Source of the DNA: Neisseria brasiliensis
GTDB lineage: Bacteria; Pseudomonadota; Gammaproteobacteria; Burkholderiales; Neisseriaceae
DNA: 64,000 bases
Assembly: GCF_009671065.1 (NCBI RefSeq)
Contig: NZ_CP046027.1
Coordinates: forward strand, 1,674,001-1,738,000
Direction: 5' to 3'
In this document: in pieces, positions 52,487 to 60,406 of the stretch
How positions within the stretch are numbered: position 1 is the first letter of the stretch
Layout: the number at the start of each line of letters is the position of its first letter
Position numbers and translations under genes: made by a program
Notes under the pieces: generated by a model
What the model was told of the DNA's origin: nothing
Seen by the model: the letters and a program-made list of their open reading frames with translations, nothing else
Databases searched by the model: none

Positions 52487-53386
52487 TTATTCTTCGCCCA
52501 GCAATTGTTCGCGGGTAAGCAGGAGGACGAAGCCGTCACCGCCGCTGGTTTCTAGCCAAGTAAATGGCAGTTCAGGGTAGGCGGCTTCGAGCACATCACG
52601 ATTATGGCCGATTTCGACCAACAATACACCTTTCGGATTGAGGAACTTAGCGGCTTGCAAAATAATTTCGCGGGTGGCATCCAAGCCGTCTTGGCCGCTG
52701 CCGAGTGCCAATTCCGGTTCGTGCAAGTATTCGTCGGGCAGGGTATCAACGGATTCGGCATCGACGTATGGCGGGTTGGAAACGATTAAGTCGTATGTGC
52801 CTTCCAAGCCTTCGAATAAGTCGGTGTGAATCAGGCTGATTCGGTCTTCTAAGCCGTATTCTTCGACGTTAATAGCGGCGACTTCGAGTGCGTCCAAGCT
52901 TAAATCGACGGCATCGATTTCGGCAGCCGGGTAGTGGTGTGCCATCTGAATCGCCAAACAGGCGCTGCCGGTGCAAAGGTCGAGCGCGCGGTTGACCAAT
53001 TCGGGGTATTCAATCCAAGCGGTGAGCGAATCGCCTAGTAATTCATAGATGAAAGAACGCGGCACGATGACGCGCTCGTCAACATAAAAGTCAAAATCGC
53101 CTTGCCATGCTTGATTGGTCAGGTAGGCAACCGGCAGACGCTCGGTAACGCGGCGTTCGATGAGTGCCAATACTTCTTCTTTTTCGGTTTGTAACAGCTT
53201 GGCATCGAGATACGGATCGAGCGTGTCGAGCGGTAAGTTCAGCGTGTGTAAAATCAGATAAGCAGCTTCGTCGTGGGCGTTGTCGGAGCCGTGTCCGAAG
53301 AAAAGCTCGGCATCGTTAAAGCGGCTGACGGCAAAGCGCAAAATGTCGCGGATGGTGGTGAGTTCTTTGGCTGCTTGGGTAAACAT
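52487..53386 (-). CDS. prmB: Ribosomal protein L3 N5-glutamine methyltransferase
   Basis: A 299-residue SAM methyltransferase that modifies a Gln of ribosomal protein L3. Distinguished from PrmC by its N-terminus and FDFYVDERVIVPRSFIYELL. SAM site ALDLCTGSACLAIQMAHHYP; catalytic NPPY in DLIVSNPPYVDAESV; EPELALGSGQDGLD. Length normal. Its gene ends against the DUS hairpin shared with the MORN protein. Confidence 0.92.
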   Translation of the reverse strand: MFTQAAKELTTIRDILRFAVSRFNDAELFFGHGSDNAHDEAAYLILHTLNLPLDTLDPYLDAKLLQTEKEEVLALIERRVTERLPVAYLTNQAWQGDFDFYVDERVIVPRSFIYELLGDSLTAWIEYPELVNRALDLCTGSACLAIQMAHHYPAAEIDAVDLSLDALEVAAINVEEYGLEDRISLIHTDLFEGLEGTYDLIVSNPPYVDAESVDTLPDEYLHEPELALGSGQDGLDATREIILQAAKFLNPKGVLLVEIGHNRDVLEAAYPELPFTWLETSGGDGFVLLLTREQLLGEE

Positions 53387-53533
53387 GATGATTGTCGCCG
53401 TAAAGGTTGGAATAGGGGCATTATAGCAGAAAAGGCCGTCTGAAAAGCTGTCGGTTGCCGTGAGAGAAAGGGTGTTTGGCGTATAAAATCATGTGTAGGA
53501 AAGGTGATTAAATTGGTTTAAAACGAGCAGGTA

Positions 53534-53567
53534 AAAGGCCGTCTGAAATATTTCAGACGGCCTTTAA
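53534..53567. terminator. DUS terminator of norB
   Basis: AAAGGCCGTCTGAAATA / TTTCAGACGGCCTTT, minus-strand 3' end of norB. Confidence 0.8.
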
Positions 53568-53583
53568 AGTCAGCAATCAAACA

Positions 53584-55839
53584 TTATTTGCTGCGACTGA
53601 ATACCATTTTGGTGGCTTGCCATGCGACACAGAATGCGCCGCCGATGAACACCAAGTCAGCTGCGGTACGAACCCAGCGTAAGGTATCCAAGAGTTCCAT
53701 CTGCAGGAATTCTTCGCTACGGGCATACCACAAACCTTGCGATACAGAAGCCCAAGCTTGGATGGCGCCAATTGGCAACAGGCTGATGACAATCATGCCG
53801 ACCAAACCGCCGTTGAGCAGCCAGAAGCCCCAAGTCATCAATTTGTCGTCAAATTGTGCTTCCGGTTTGATGTAGCGGGCCACCAGTAATACGAAGCCCA
53901 GTGCCAAGAAGCCATATACGCCGAACAAAGCTGCGTGTGCGTGAACTGCGGTGGTGTTCAGGCCTTGGATGTAGAACAATGAAATCGGCGGGTTAATCAG
54001 GAAGCCGAATACACCGGCACCAATCATGTTCCAGAATGCTACGGCCACGAAACACATCAGCGGCCAACGCAGGCGTTTTGCCCATTCAGTAGTGTTTTGG
54101 TAAGACCAATGTTCGTAAGCTTCACGACCCAGTAATACTAAAGGTACCACTTCCAAGGCAGAGAAACATGCGCCGATGGCCATAGAGGCAGAAGTCGAAC
54201 CGGTAAAGTACAAGTGGTGCAGAGTACCTGGGATACCACCCATCATGAAGATGGCGGCGGCGGCCAAAGTAGAAGCAGTTGCGGTGCTGCGGCGTACGAA
54301 GCCCATGTTGTAGAAAATAAAGGCAAATGCGGCAGTAGCAAATACTTCGAAGAAGCCTTCTACCCACAAGTGAACCACCCACCAGCGCCAGTATTCCATC
54401 ACGGCAATTGGAGATTTTTCACCGTAGAACAAGCCTGGTGCGTAGAACACACCCACACCAACCATAGACGCTACGAAAATCGCCAGCAAGTTTTTGTCGG
54501 TGCCTTTTTCGCGGAAGGCGTTTACGGTACAACGCAACATCAGGAACAGCCACAACAGCAAGCCGACCATCAGCAGAAGTTGCCAGAAACGGCCCAAGTC
54601 TAAGTATTCGTAACCTTGGTGGCCGAACCAGAAGTTCAATTCAGGCGGCATGATGTGTGACAAGGCGAAGAAGTTACCGGCGTATGAACCAACTACCACG
54701 ATAAACAGGGCGATATACAGGAAGTTAACGCCTGCTACTTGGAATTTAGGATCTTTACCACCATTGACGATTGGCGCCAAGAACAAACCGGCCGTCAGGA
54801 AGCCTGTGGCAATCCAGAAAATCGCCGATTGGATGTGCCAAGTACGGGTCAGCGAGTAAGGCAGCCAGTCAGAAATTTCAATGCCCAATGCTTTATCGAT
54901 GCCATAGAAACCTTGCCCTTCAACAGTATAGTGCGCAGTCAAACCGCCCAGCAATACTTGTGCACAGAACAATGCAACAGTCAGGAATACATATTTACCC
55001 AAAGCTTTTTGAGAAGGTGTCAGCGCAATTTTCGCTACCGGATCTTCAGTCGGGATTTCTACTTCTTCGTGTTTGGTCAGGAATGAGTAACCCCACATCA
55101 GCAAGCCAATACCCAATAGCAACAGAACGATACTGGTGAACGACCACATGTAGTTTTCAGTAGTCGGCACGTTGTTGATCAAAGGTTCGTGCGGCCAGTT
55201 GTTGGTGTAGGTAAACACTTCGTCAGGACGGTTGGTTGAAGAAGACCATGCAGTCCAGAAGAAGAAATTAAACAATTTTTCACGCGCTTCTTCACTTGGC
55301 AAGGTGTTGTTTTTCATTGCAAAGTGTTCACGGGTGGTTTGCAGCGCAGGATCGTCGCCATAAACGCCGTGGTAATAAGGCAGAATGGTTTCGATGGCTT
55401 TAGCGCGCGTATCGCTGATGACTACCGAGCCGTCTTCTTTTACAGAGCTTTGAACGCGGTATTCATCTTGCAAACGGGTTTTCAATACAGCTTGCTCTTC
55501 AGCAGTCAGCTCATCAAATTTTTTGCCGTAATCAGCTTGGGCAGTCAAGTCTAACCATGCCACCAGCTCGCGGTGCAGCCAGTCTGCAGTCCAGTCAGGT
55601 GCTTGGTAGGCACCGTGGCCCAATACGGAACCAACTTCCATACCGCCGGTGGTTTGCCAAGCGGATTGGCCGGCGAGAATGTCGTCTTTGGTCATCAACA
55701 CTTTGCCGGAAGTGGTAACGACTTGTTCAGGGTAAGGAGGTGCTTTCTTATAGATCTCGCTACCCATATAACCAAGAATGGTGAAACAGACTGTCAGCAC
55801 TGCAATCAGCAGTAGCCAAAGTTTCTTGTACTGTCCCAT
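53584..55839 (-). CDS. norB: Quinol-dependent nitric oxide reductase
   Basis: A 751-residue inner-membrane haem-copper-superfamily enzyme that reduces 2 NO to N2O with electrons from quinol. The long N-terminal part (about 1-220) with one helix and a large periplasmic domain (GGMEVGSVLGHGAYQAPDWTADWLHRE) is the fused NorC-like region that marks the single-subunit qNOR type. The catalytic core has 12 helices with conserved His (WHIQSAIFWIATGF, WRWWVVHLWVEGFFEVF, GTLHHLYFTG, HAHAALFGVYGF). Divergent from aniA across 372 bp. An inverted repeat near its promoter suggests NsrR control. Confidence 0.95.
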   Translation of the reverse strand: MGQYKKLWLLLIAVLTVCFTILGYMGSEIYKKAPPYPEQVVTTSGKVLMTKDDILAGQSAWQTTGGMEVGSVLGHGAYQAPDWTADWLHRELVAWLDLTAQADYGKKFDELTAEEQAVLKTRLQDEYRVQSSVKEDGSVVISDTRAKAIETILPYYHGVYGDDPALQTTREHFAMKNNTLPSEEAREKLFNFFFWTAWSSSTNRPDEVFTYTNNWPHEPLINNVPTTENYMWSFTSIVLLLLGIGLLMWGYSFLTKHEEVEIPTEDPVAKIALTPSQKALGKYVFLTVALFCAQVLLGGLTAHYTVEGQGFYGIDKALGIEISDWLPYSLTRTWHIQSAIFWIATGFLTAGLFLAPIVNGGKDPKFQVAGVNFLYIALFIVVVGSYAGNFFALSHIMPPELNFWFGHQGYEYLDLGRFWQLLLMVGLLLWLFLMLRCTVNAFREKGTDKNLLAIFVASMVGVGVFYAPGLFYGEKSPIAVMEYWRWWVVHLWVEGFFEVFATAAFAFIFYNMGFVRRSTATASTLAAAAIFMMGGIPGTLHHLYFTGSTSASMAIGACFSALEVVPLVLLGREAYEHWSYQNTTEWAKRLRWPLMCFVAVAFWNMIGAGVFGFLINPPISLFYIQGLNTTAVHAHAALFGVYGFLALGFVLLVARYIKPEAQFDDKLMTWGFWLLNGGLVGMIVISLLPIGAIQAWASVSQGLWYARSEEFLQMELLDTLRWVRTAADLVFIGGAFCVAWQATKMVFSRSK

Positions 55840-55881
55840 TTTAGTACTCCTTGTTTTGGTAAATGGTAAATGGCTTATTTA

Positions 55882-55898
55882 ATTCATCAAATATGAAT
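55882..55898. promoter_or_regulatory. Inverted repeat near norB start, candidate NsrR site
   Basis: ATTCAT-CAAAT-ATGAAT. On the norB strand it lies about 10-26 bases past the -10 box, so a bound protein would block transcription. NsrR, the NO sensor that represses norB in neisseriae, is the natural candidate; assignment is inference. Confidence 0.45.
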
Positions 55899-55908
55899 GT
55901 TAAAGATT

Positions 55909-55914
55909 GTAGCA
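55909..55914 (-). promoter_or_regulatory. Candidate norB -10 box
   Basis: TACAAT on the minus strand with an upstream TGC (extended -10). The -35 is weak (TTTTAC), as in regulated promoters. Confidence 0.5.
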
Positions 55915-56120
55915 TGATTTATACTTTAGTAAAACGATTTCTATGGATATTTATCATTAAAAGGTTGATATAAATTAAATTTAAGCTTTTTTAGTCTTTT
56001 TATTGGAAATATATCGGTAAGATTTGGCTGAAAATTTGCTGCTTATCTATGACTTTGAGCATAAAAGAGTAGTGATTTGAAATGAAATTTTGATTAAAAA
56101 TTGCATATTTTATGAATTAA

Positions 56121-56134
56121 TTGATTTAGGTCAA
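56121..56134 (+). promoter_or_regulatory. FNR-type box of aniA
   Basis: TTGATTTAGGTCAA: TTGAT-N4-GTCAA, 9 of 10 consensus positions. A -10-like TACATA (56155-56160) is spaced so that the box centres near -41.5, the class II activating position. aniA of gonococcus is known to need FNR. Confidence 0.7.
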
Positions 56135-56211
56135 GATACGTAAATTCATAAAGCTACATAATGGGTTCAAACAACAAGCCAATTAACATTTCTTCAAAAA
56201 AGGAAATCACT

Positions 56212-57405
56212 ATGAAACGCCAAGCCTTAGCTGCAATCATCGCTTCTGTATTCGCTTTGGCTGCTTGCGGTCAGCAAGCAGCAGAAAAACCGGCCGAACA
56301 GCCGGCTGCTACTGCAGAAGCTTCTGCATCTGCTGCTTCAACTGCTGAGCAATCTGCTGCTGCCGAAACCCCTGCTGGTGAGTTGCCGGTAATTGATGCA
56401 ATTGTTACCCATGCACCTGAAGTGCCACCTGCCATCGATCGCGATCATCCTGCTAAAGTTCGTGTGAAAATGGAAACCGTAGAAAAAACCATGAAAATGG
56501 CTGACGGTGTGGATTACCACTACTGGACTTTCAATGGTGACGTTCCAGGCCAAATGATTCGTGTACGCGAAGGCGATACCGTAGAAGTAGAATTCTCTAA
56601 CCATCCTTCTTCTACCGTTCCGCATAACGTTGACTTCCACGCTGCAACCGGTCCTGGCGGTGGTGCTGAAGCAACCTTTACTGCTCCTGGCCGCACTTCA
56701 ACCTTCAGCTTTAAAGCATTGCAAGCCGGTTTGTACATTTACCACTGTGCGGTTGCGCCTGTGGGCATGCACATCGCCAACGGTATGTATGGTTTGATTT
56801 TGGTTGAACCTAAAGAAGGTCTGCCAAAAGTGGATAAAGAGTTCTACATCGTGCAAGGCGACTTCTATACCAAAGGTAAATACGGCGCCCAAGGTCTGCA
56901 AGCCTTTGATATGGACAAAGCAGTTAAAGAACAACCTGAATATGTTGTATTCAATGGTCACGTTGGCGCGATTGCTGGTGACAATGCACTGAAAGCCAAA
57001 ACTGGTGATACTGTGCGTATGTACGTAGGTAACGGTGGTCCTAACTTGGTATCTTCATTCCACGTCATCGGCGAAATCTTCGACAAAGTATATGTTGAAG
57101 GCGGTAAACTGATTAACGAAAACGTACAAAGCACCATCGTTCCTGCCGGTGGCGCCGCAATCGTAGAATTTAAAGTGGATATCCCAGGCAGCTACACCTT
57201 GGTTGACCACTCTATCTTCCGCGCGTTCAACAAAGGTGCATTGGGTCAATTGAAAGTAGAAGGTGAAGAAAACCCAGAAATCATGACCAAAAAATTGAGC
57301 GATACTGAGTACAAACCTGCTGACGCACCTGCAGCCGCTGCCGCTTCTGCTCCAGCAGCACCTGCTCCGGCCGCTGAAGCCTCTGCACCACAAAATGCTT
57401 ACTAA
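56212..57405 (+). CDS. aniA: Copper nitrite reductase AniA, outer-membrane lipoprotein
   Basis: A 397-residue NirK-type enzyme reducing nitrite to NO. Start at MKRQALAAIIASVFALAACG (lipobox Cys19) with AAGGAAATCACT ahead; the upstream in-frame ATG has no leader. After an Ala/Glu/Pro linker (20-55) come two cupredoxin domains. Type 1 copper: H138, C179, H187, M192. Type 2: H143, H178, H333. Catalytic Asp141 and His284 fit the family. C-terminal tail about 375-397 is Ala/Pro/Ser-rich (AASAPAAPAPA), like the glycosylated tail of gonococcal AniA. A terminator separates it from the cytochrome gene. Confidence 0.95.
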   Translation: MKRQALAAIIASVFALAACGQQAAEKPAEQPAATAEASASAASTAEQSAAAETPAGELPVIDAIVTHAPEVPPAIDRDHPAKVRVKMETVEKTMKMADGVDYHYWTFNGDVPGQMIRVREGDTVEVEFSNHPSSTVPHNVDFHAATGPGGGAEATFTAPGRTSTFSFKALQAGLYIYHCAVAPVGMHIANGMYGLILVEPKEGLPKVDKEFYIVQGDFYTKGKYGAQGLQAFDMDKAVKEQPEYVVFNGHVGAIAGDNALKAKTGDTVRMYVGNGGPNLVSSFHVIGEIFDKVYVEGGKLINENVQSTIVPAGGAAIVEFKVDIPGSYTLVDHSIFRAFNKGALGQLKVEGEENPEIMTKKLSDTEYKPADAPAAAAASAPAAPAPAAEASAPQNAY

Positions 57406-57437
57406 TACACAGTAGCAATTGAAAGCAGTAAAGCAAT

Positions 57438-57487
57438 AAAAAAGCCACTGTTATCTTGGCTCAAACTAGGATAACGGTGGCTTTTTA
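57438..57487 (+). terminator. Terminator between aniA and the cytochrome gene
   Basis: AAAAAGCCACTGTTATC pairs with GATAACGGTGGCTTTTT (one mismatch), 13-base loop, ending in T5. Likely uncouples or lowers expression of the downstream genes relative to aniA. Confidence 0.8.
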
Positions 57488-57532
57488 CATAAATATAACA
57501 ATACAGCGTGTTAACGCAAAAGGAATACCATC

Positions 57533-58108
57533 ATGAAACGCCAAACCATCGCAGCCTTATTGGCATCCGTATTCGTATTGGCAGCCTGTTCCGGTTCTGA
57601 ACCTGCTGCTGAAAAACCCGTAGAAACCGCGCCTGTGGCTGAAACTCCGGCCTCTGCTGAAGCTGTTCCCGCCGAACAACCAGCTGCTGAAGCACCAGCA
57701 TCTACTGAAACTCCGGCACCGGCCGCCGAAGCCGAACCAGCTGCTGAAGCTGAGCCTGCCGCTGCTGCCGAATTGTCGCAAGACGAGCAAATCAAGTTGG
57801 GTAAGGCTGTTTATGATTCCAACTGTATGGCATGTCATGGCTTAGAAGGTAAAGGTGTGGAAGGTACATTCCCGCCATTGGAAAAATCGGATTACTTTGC
57901 CAAAGACAACACCAAACTGGTTCATGCTGTAACCAAAGGCGTGAATGGCGCAATTAAAGTGAACGGCAAAGAATACAACGGCGTGATGCCTGCTGTGCCA
58001 TTAAGCGATCAAGACATTGCCAACGTAGTAACTTATGTTTTGAACAGCTTTGGTAATAATGGCGGTCAAGTATCTGCTGCCGAAGTGGCTGAAATCAAAA
58101 ACAAATAA
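57533..58108 (+). CDS. Lipoprotein monohaem cytochrome c
   Basis: A 191-residue predicted lipoprotein. Signal MKRQTIAALLASVFVLAACSG with Cys19; almost the same signal as AniA next door. Residues 22-80 are a long Ala/Glu/Pro linker; 82-180 is a cytochrome c domain with haem site C98-M-A-C101-H102 and axial Met152 (NGVMPAVPLSDQDIANVVTYV). Anchored by lipid and carrying a flexible arm, it is well built to carry electrons from the inner membrane or CcoP to AniA. That partner is an inference from position. Transcription may start after the terminator at 57438. Confidence 0.9.
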   Translation: MKRQTIAALLASVFVLAACSGSEPAAEKPVETAPVAETPASAEAVPAEQPAAEAPASTETPAPAAEAEPAAEAEPAAAAELSQDEQIKLGKAVYDSNCMACHGLEGKGVEGTFPPLEKSDYFAKDNTKLVHAVTKGVNGAIKVNGKEYNGVMPAVPLSDQDIANVVTYVLNSFGNNGGQVSAAEVAEIKNK

Positions 58109-58117
58109 CTCAGTTTC

Positions 58118-58147
58118 AGGCCGTCTGAAATCTTTCAGACGGCCTAT
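58118..58147. terminator. DUS terminator after the cytochrome gene
   Basis: AGGCCGTCTGAAA / TTTCAGACGGCCT. A further mixed pair follows at 58166-58201 (AG form and AT form facing each other). Confidence 0.75.
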
Positions 58148-58235
58148 CAAACCCTAAGTTTATTTTTCAGACGGCCTGATAAACACTATGCCGTCTGAAA
58201 AATAGATTTTCACCATAATCATAAAGGCACACATC

Positions 58236-58994
58236 ATGAAAACCATTTCACTATTCGTTATGAGCTTATTGGTCTGTGGCAGCGCGATGGCGGCTGAAAT
58301 GGCCACCATCGAGGCGGGCAGCTATCGTCCGCTGTATCTGAAAAAAGATACCCCGATGATTCATGTTAAGTCATTCAAAATCGACAAATATCCGGTAACC
58401 AATGCCGAGTTTGCCGAATTTGTGAAAAAGCATCCGCAATGGCAAAAAGGCAAGGCCAATAAAAAGCAAGTCGAGCCGACTTATTTGAAACATTGGAACC
58501 AAACCGGCAGCAACGCCTATGCGCCAAAACCTAATGAAATGAAACACCCAGTGACCAATGTTTCATGGTTTGCCGCCAATGCCTACTGCACTGCACAAGG
58601 CAAACGTCTGCCGACCATCGACGAATGGGAATTGGCCGGCTTGGCATCGGCCACTCAGAAAAACGGTTCTAACGAAGAAAGCTACAACCGCACCATCTTA
58701 GATTGGTATGCCGATGGCGGTCGCAATGGCTTGCGCAATGTCGGCATGGGTAAACCCAATTATTATGGCTTGCACGATATGCACGGCCTGATTTGGGAAT
58801 GGACGGAAGATTTCAACAGCAGCCTGTTGAATTCCGGTTCGGCAGACAGCTCCATGTTCTGTAGCGGAGCCTCTTTGGGCTCGACCGATCCGACCAACTA
58901 TGCCGCATTCTTGCGATTCGGTATCCGCACCAGCCTGCAACCCAAATACGGTTTGCATAATTTAGGTTTCCGCTGCGCCGCGTCAGCGAAATAA
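58236..58994 (+). CDS. Exported formylglycine-generating-enzyme-like protein (NirV type)
   Basis: A 252-residue periplasmic protein with a signal peptide (cleaved after AMA, about residue 19). The mature part is a single SUMF1/FGE-sulfatase domain: FKIDKYPVTNAEFAEFVKKHPQWQ, HPVTNVSWFAANAYCTAQGKRLPTIDEWELA, NYYGLHDMHGLIWEWTEDFN, and LGFRCAASAK. Genes of this type next to copper nitrite reductases are called nirV; their function is unknown. Cys residues for true formylglycine synthase activity are not in the usual C-terminal pair, so catalysis of that reaction is doubtful. Third gene of the aniA block. Confidence 0.85.
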   Translation: MKTISLFVMSLLVCGSAMAAEMATIEAGSYRPLYLKKDTPMIHVKSFKIDKYPVTNAEFAEFVKKHPQWQKGKANKKQVEPTYLKHWNQTGSNAYAPKPNEMKHPVTNVSWFAANAYCTAQGKRLPTIDEWELAGLASATQKNGSNEESYNRTILDWYADGGRNGLRNVGMGKPNYYGLHDMHGLIWEWTEDFNSSLLNSGSADSSMFCSGASLGSTDPTNYAAFLRFGIRTSLQPKYGLHNLGFRCAASAK

Positions 58995-59029
58995 AGGTTT
59001 TTTGGCGTTTTATATCACCAAAGCAGCTT

Positions 59030-59060
59030 GGGCGATGTCGCAAGGCATCGCCACTTTTTT
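59030..59060 (+). terminator. Intrinsic terminator after the NirV-like gene
   Basis: GGCGATG (59031-59037) and CATCGCC (59046-59052) with an 8-base loop, then ACTTTTTTG. Not DUS-derived. Confidence 0.75.
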
Positions 59061-59114
59061 GTCGCTAAAGCAGCAAAGTTGCAATTAAAACGTGCAACAT
59101 TATCCGAAATATGG

Positions 59115-59120
59115 CATAAT
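59115..59120 (+). promoter_or_regulatory. Candidate rpsO promoter -10
   Basis: CATAAT with an upstream GTGCAA 17 bases away. The flanking GTTGCA..TGCAAC repeat could be an operator. Confidence 0.4.
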
Positions 59121-59181
59121 TCAGCCATCTTTGAAAAAGATATCAGGAGTTTGCATCAGTTTCGGCTTGGCAAACTTGTCC

Positions 59182-59206
59182 GAACCTTAAAGGTTCTTTT
59201 TATTTT
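59182..59206 (+). promoter_or_regulatory. Leader hairpin with T run before rpsO
   Basis: GAACCTTAAAGGTTC followed by TTTTTATTTTT, ending a few bases before the GGAG ribosome site. It looks like an attenuator or an S15 feedback element; the stem is short (5-6 usable base pairs). Confidence 0.45.
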
Positions 59207-59220
59207 TGGAGTATTCCATC

Positions 59221-59490
59221 ATGGCATTGACCGTAGAACAAAAAGCGCAAATCGTTAAAGATTTCCAACGTAAAGAAGGCGATACCGGTTCTTCTGAAGT
59301 ACAAGTTGCATTGTTGACTTTCCGCATCAACGACTTGACCCCTCACTTCAAAGCTAACCCTAAAGACCACCACAGCCGTCGTGGCTTGTTGAAAATGGTG
59401 AGCGCGCGCCGTCGTCTGTTGACTTACTTGCGTCGTACCAAACCTGAAACTTACCGTAACGTAATTACTCGTTTGGGTCTGCGTAAATAA
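59221..59490 (+). CDS. rpsO: 30S ribosomal protein S15
   Basis: An 89-residue protein that binds 16S rRNA early in 30S assembly. MALTVEQKAQIVKDFQRKEGDTGSSEVQVALLTFRINDLTPHFK and DHHSRRGLLKMVSARRRLLTYL are the universal S15 blocks. GGAG is 9 bases ahead of the ATG. pnp does not follow, unlike in enterics. A clear terminator lies downstream. Confidence 0.97.
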   Translation: MALTVEQKAQIVKDFQRKEGDTGSSEVQVALLTFRINDLTPHFKANPKDHHSRRGLLKMVSARRRLLTYLRRTKPETYRNVITRLGLRK

Positions 59491-59504
59491 TATTTATGCA
59501 TTTG

Positions 59505-59538
59505 AAAACACCGCTTTTAAAGCGGTGTTTTTTATTTT
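59505..59538 (+). terminator. Intrinsic terminator of rpsO
   Basis: AAAACACCGCTTT / AAAGCGGTGTTTT then TTATTTT; strong stem. Confidence 0.88.
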
Positions 59539-59545
59539 AAAGGCC

Positions 59546-59732
59546 GAAACCTTTGCGAAACTCTTTCGAAAAGCTAGTACATATTAAACTGACGTCATTC
59601 CCGCGCAGGCGGGAATCCATTTTTCAGAATGACAAGCTTTTGAATAAAATAGGTTTCTTAGATATTGCGATGGATTCCCGCCTGCGCGGGAATGACGGCC
59701 TTTAGGGCTTCTTGAGGTTTTGCAAAAGTCTC
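59546..59732. repeat. MITE-like element with paired dRS3 motifs (copy C)
   Basis: About 187 bp with ends GAAACCTTTGCGAAAC and (inverted) GTTTTGCAAAAGTCTC. It has two perfect dRS3-type 20-mers at 59597-59616 and 59674-59693. The core is in the opposite orientation to copies A and B (TTGAATAAAATAGGTTTCTTA), so it inserted reversed. Confidence 0.78.
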
Positions 59733-59801
59733 AAGCGTCTAAAACTTGTGTTTCTGTTCAGACGGCCTTATAGTGAAGTCATATCAATCAAGGAGCGCAA
59801 G

Positions 59802-60335
59802 ATGAAAGTGTACGATTTCGTGGTAAAAGATACCCAAGGTCAAGAAGTGAGCTTGAGCGATTATAAAGGCAAAGTATTGCTGATTGTGAACACCGCCACC
59901 CGTTGTGGCTTAACCCCGCAATATGAAGAATTGCAGCAACTCTATGCGCAATATGCCGAGCAGGGCTTGGAAATTTTGGATTTTCCATGCAACCAATTCC
60001 GTGAGCAAGCACCGGAAAGCAGTAGTGAGATTGCCCAAGTCTGCCAAATGAAATTCGGCACTAAATTCAAGATTTTCGATAAGATTGATGTCAACGGCGA
60101 AAATGCTGCGCCGCTTTATGTTTATCTCAAATCTGAAAAGCCGGAAGACAAGGCCAACCATGTATTCAAAGATTTATTGCTGAAACTGGCTTCGATTGGC
60201 GAGAAGCGTGAAGGCAGCGACATTAAATGGAATTTCACCAAATTTTTGGTCAACCGCAATGGAGAAGTCGTGGCGCGTTTTGCCCCGAGCGTGAAGCCGT
60301 CTGAAATTGAATCAGATATTCGCGCTTTACTGTAA
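59802..60335 (+). CDS. gpxA: Glutathione peroxidase family protein
   Basis: A 177-residue Cys-type peroxidase. Start at MKVYDFVVKDTQGQEVSLSDYKGK, with AAGGAGCGCAAG ahead. Peroxidatic Cys35 in NTATRCGLTPQYEELQ; the Gln and Trp partners are in LDFPCNQFREQAP and SDIKWNFTKFLVNRNGEVVARF. It reduces hydroperoxides in the cytosol, using glutathione or thioredoxin; many bacterial members prefer thioredoxin. Monocistronic. Confidence 0.92.
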   Translation: MKVYDFVVKDTQGQEVSLSDYKGKVLLIVNTATRCGLTPQYEELQQLYAQYAEQGLEILDFPCNQFREQAPESSSEIAQVCQMKFGTKFKIFDKIDVNGENAAPLYVYLKSEKPEDKANHVFKDLLLKLASIGEKREGSDIKWNFTKFLVNRNGEVVARFAPSVKPSEIESDIRALL

Positions 60336-60350
60336 TAAATTTGCCCAGCA

Positions 60351-60391
60351 AAAAGGCCGTCTGAAAACCATGGTTTTCAGACGGCCTTTTT
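60351..60391. terminator. DUS terminator between convergent genes
   Basis: AAAAGGCCGTCTGAAAACC / GGTTTTCAGACGGCCTTTT, long stem over an NcoI-like CATGG centre; shared by gpx and accD. Confidence 0.85.
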
Positions 60392-60406
60392 GTGATGCTT
60401 AACCGA

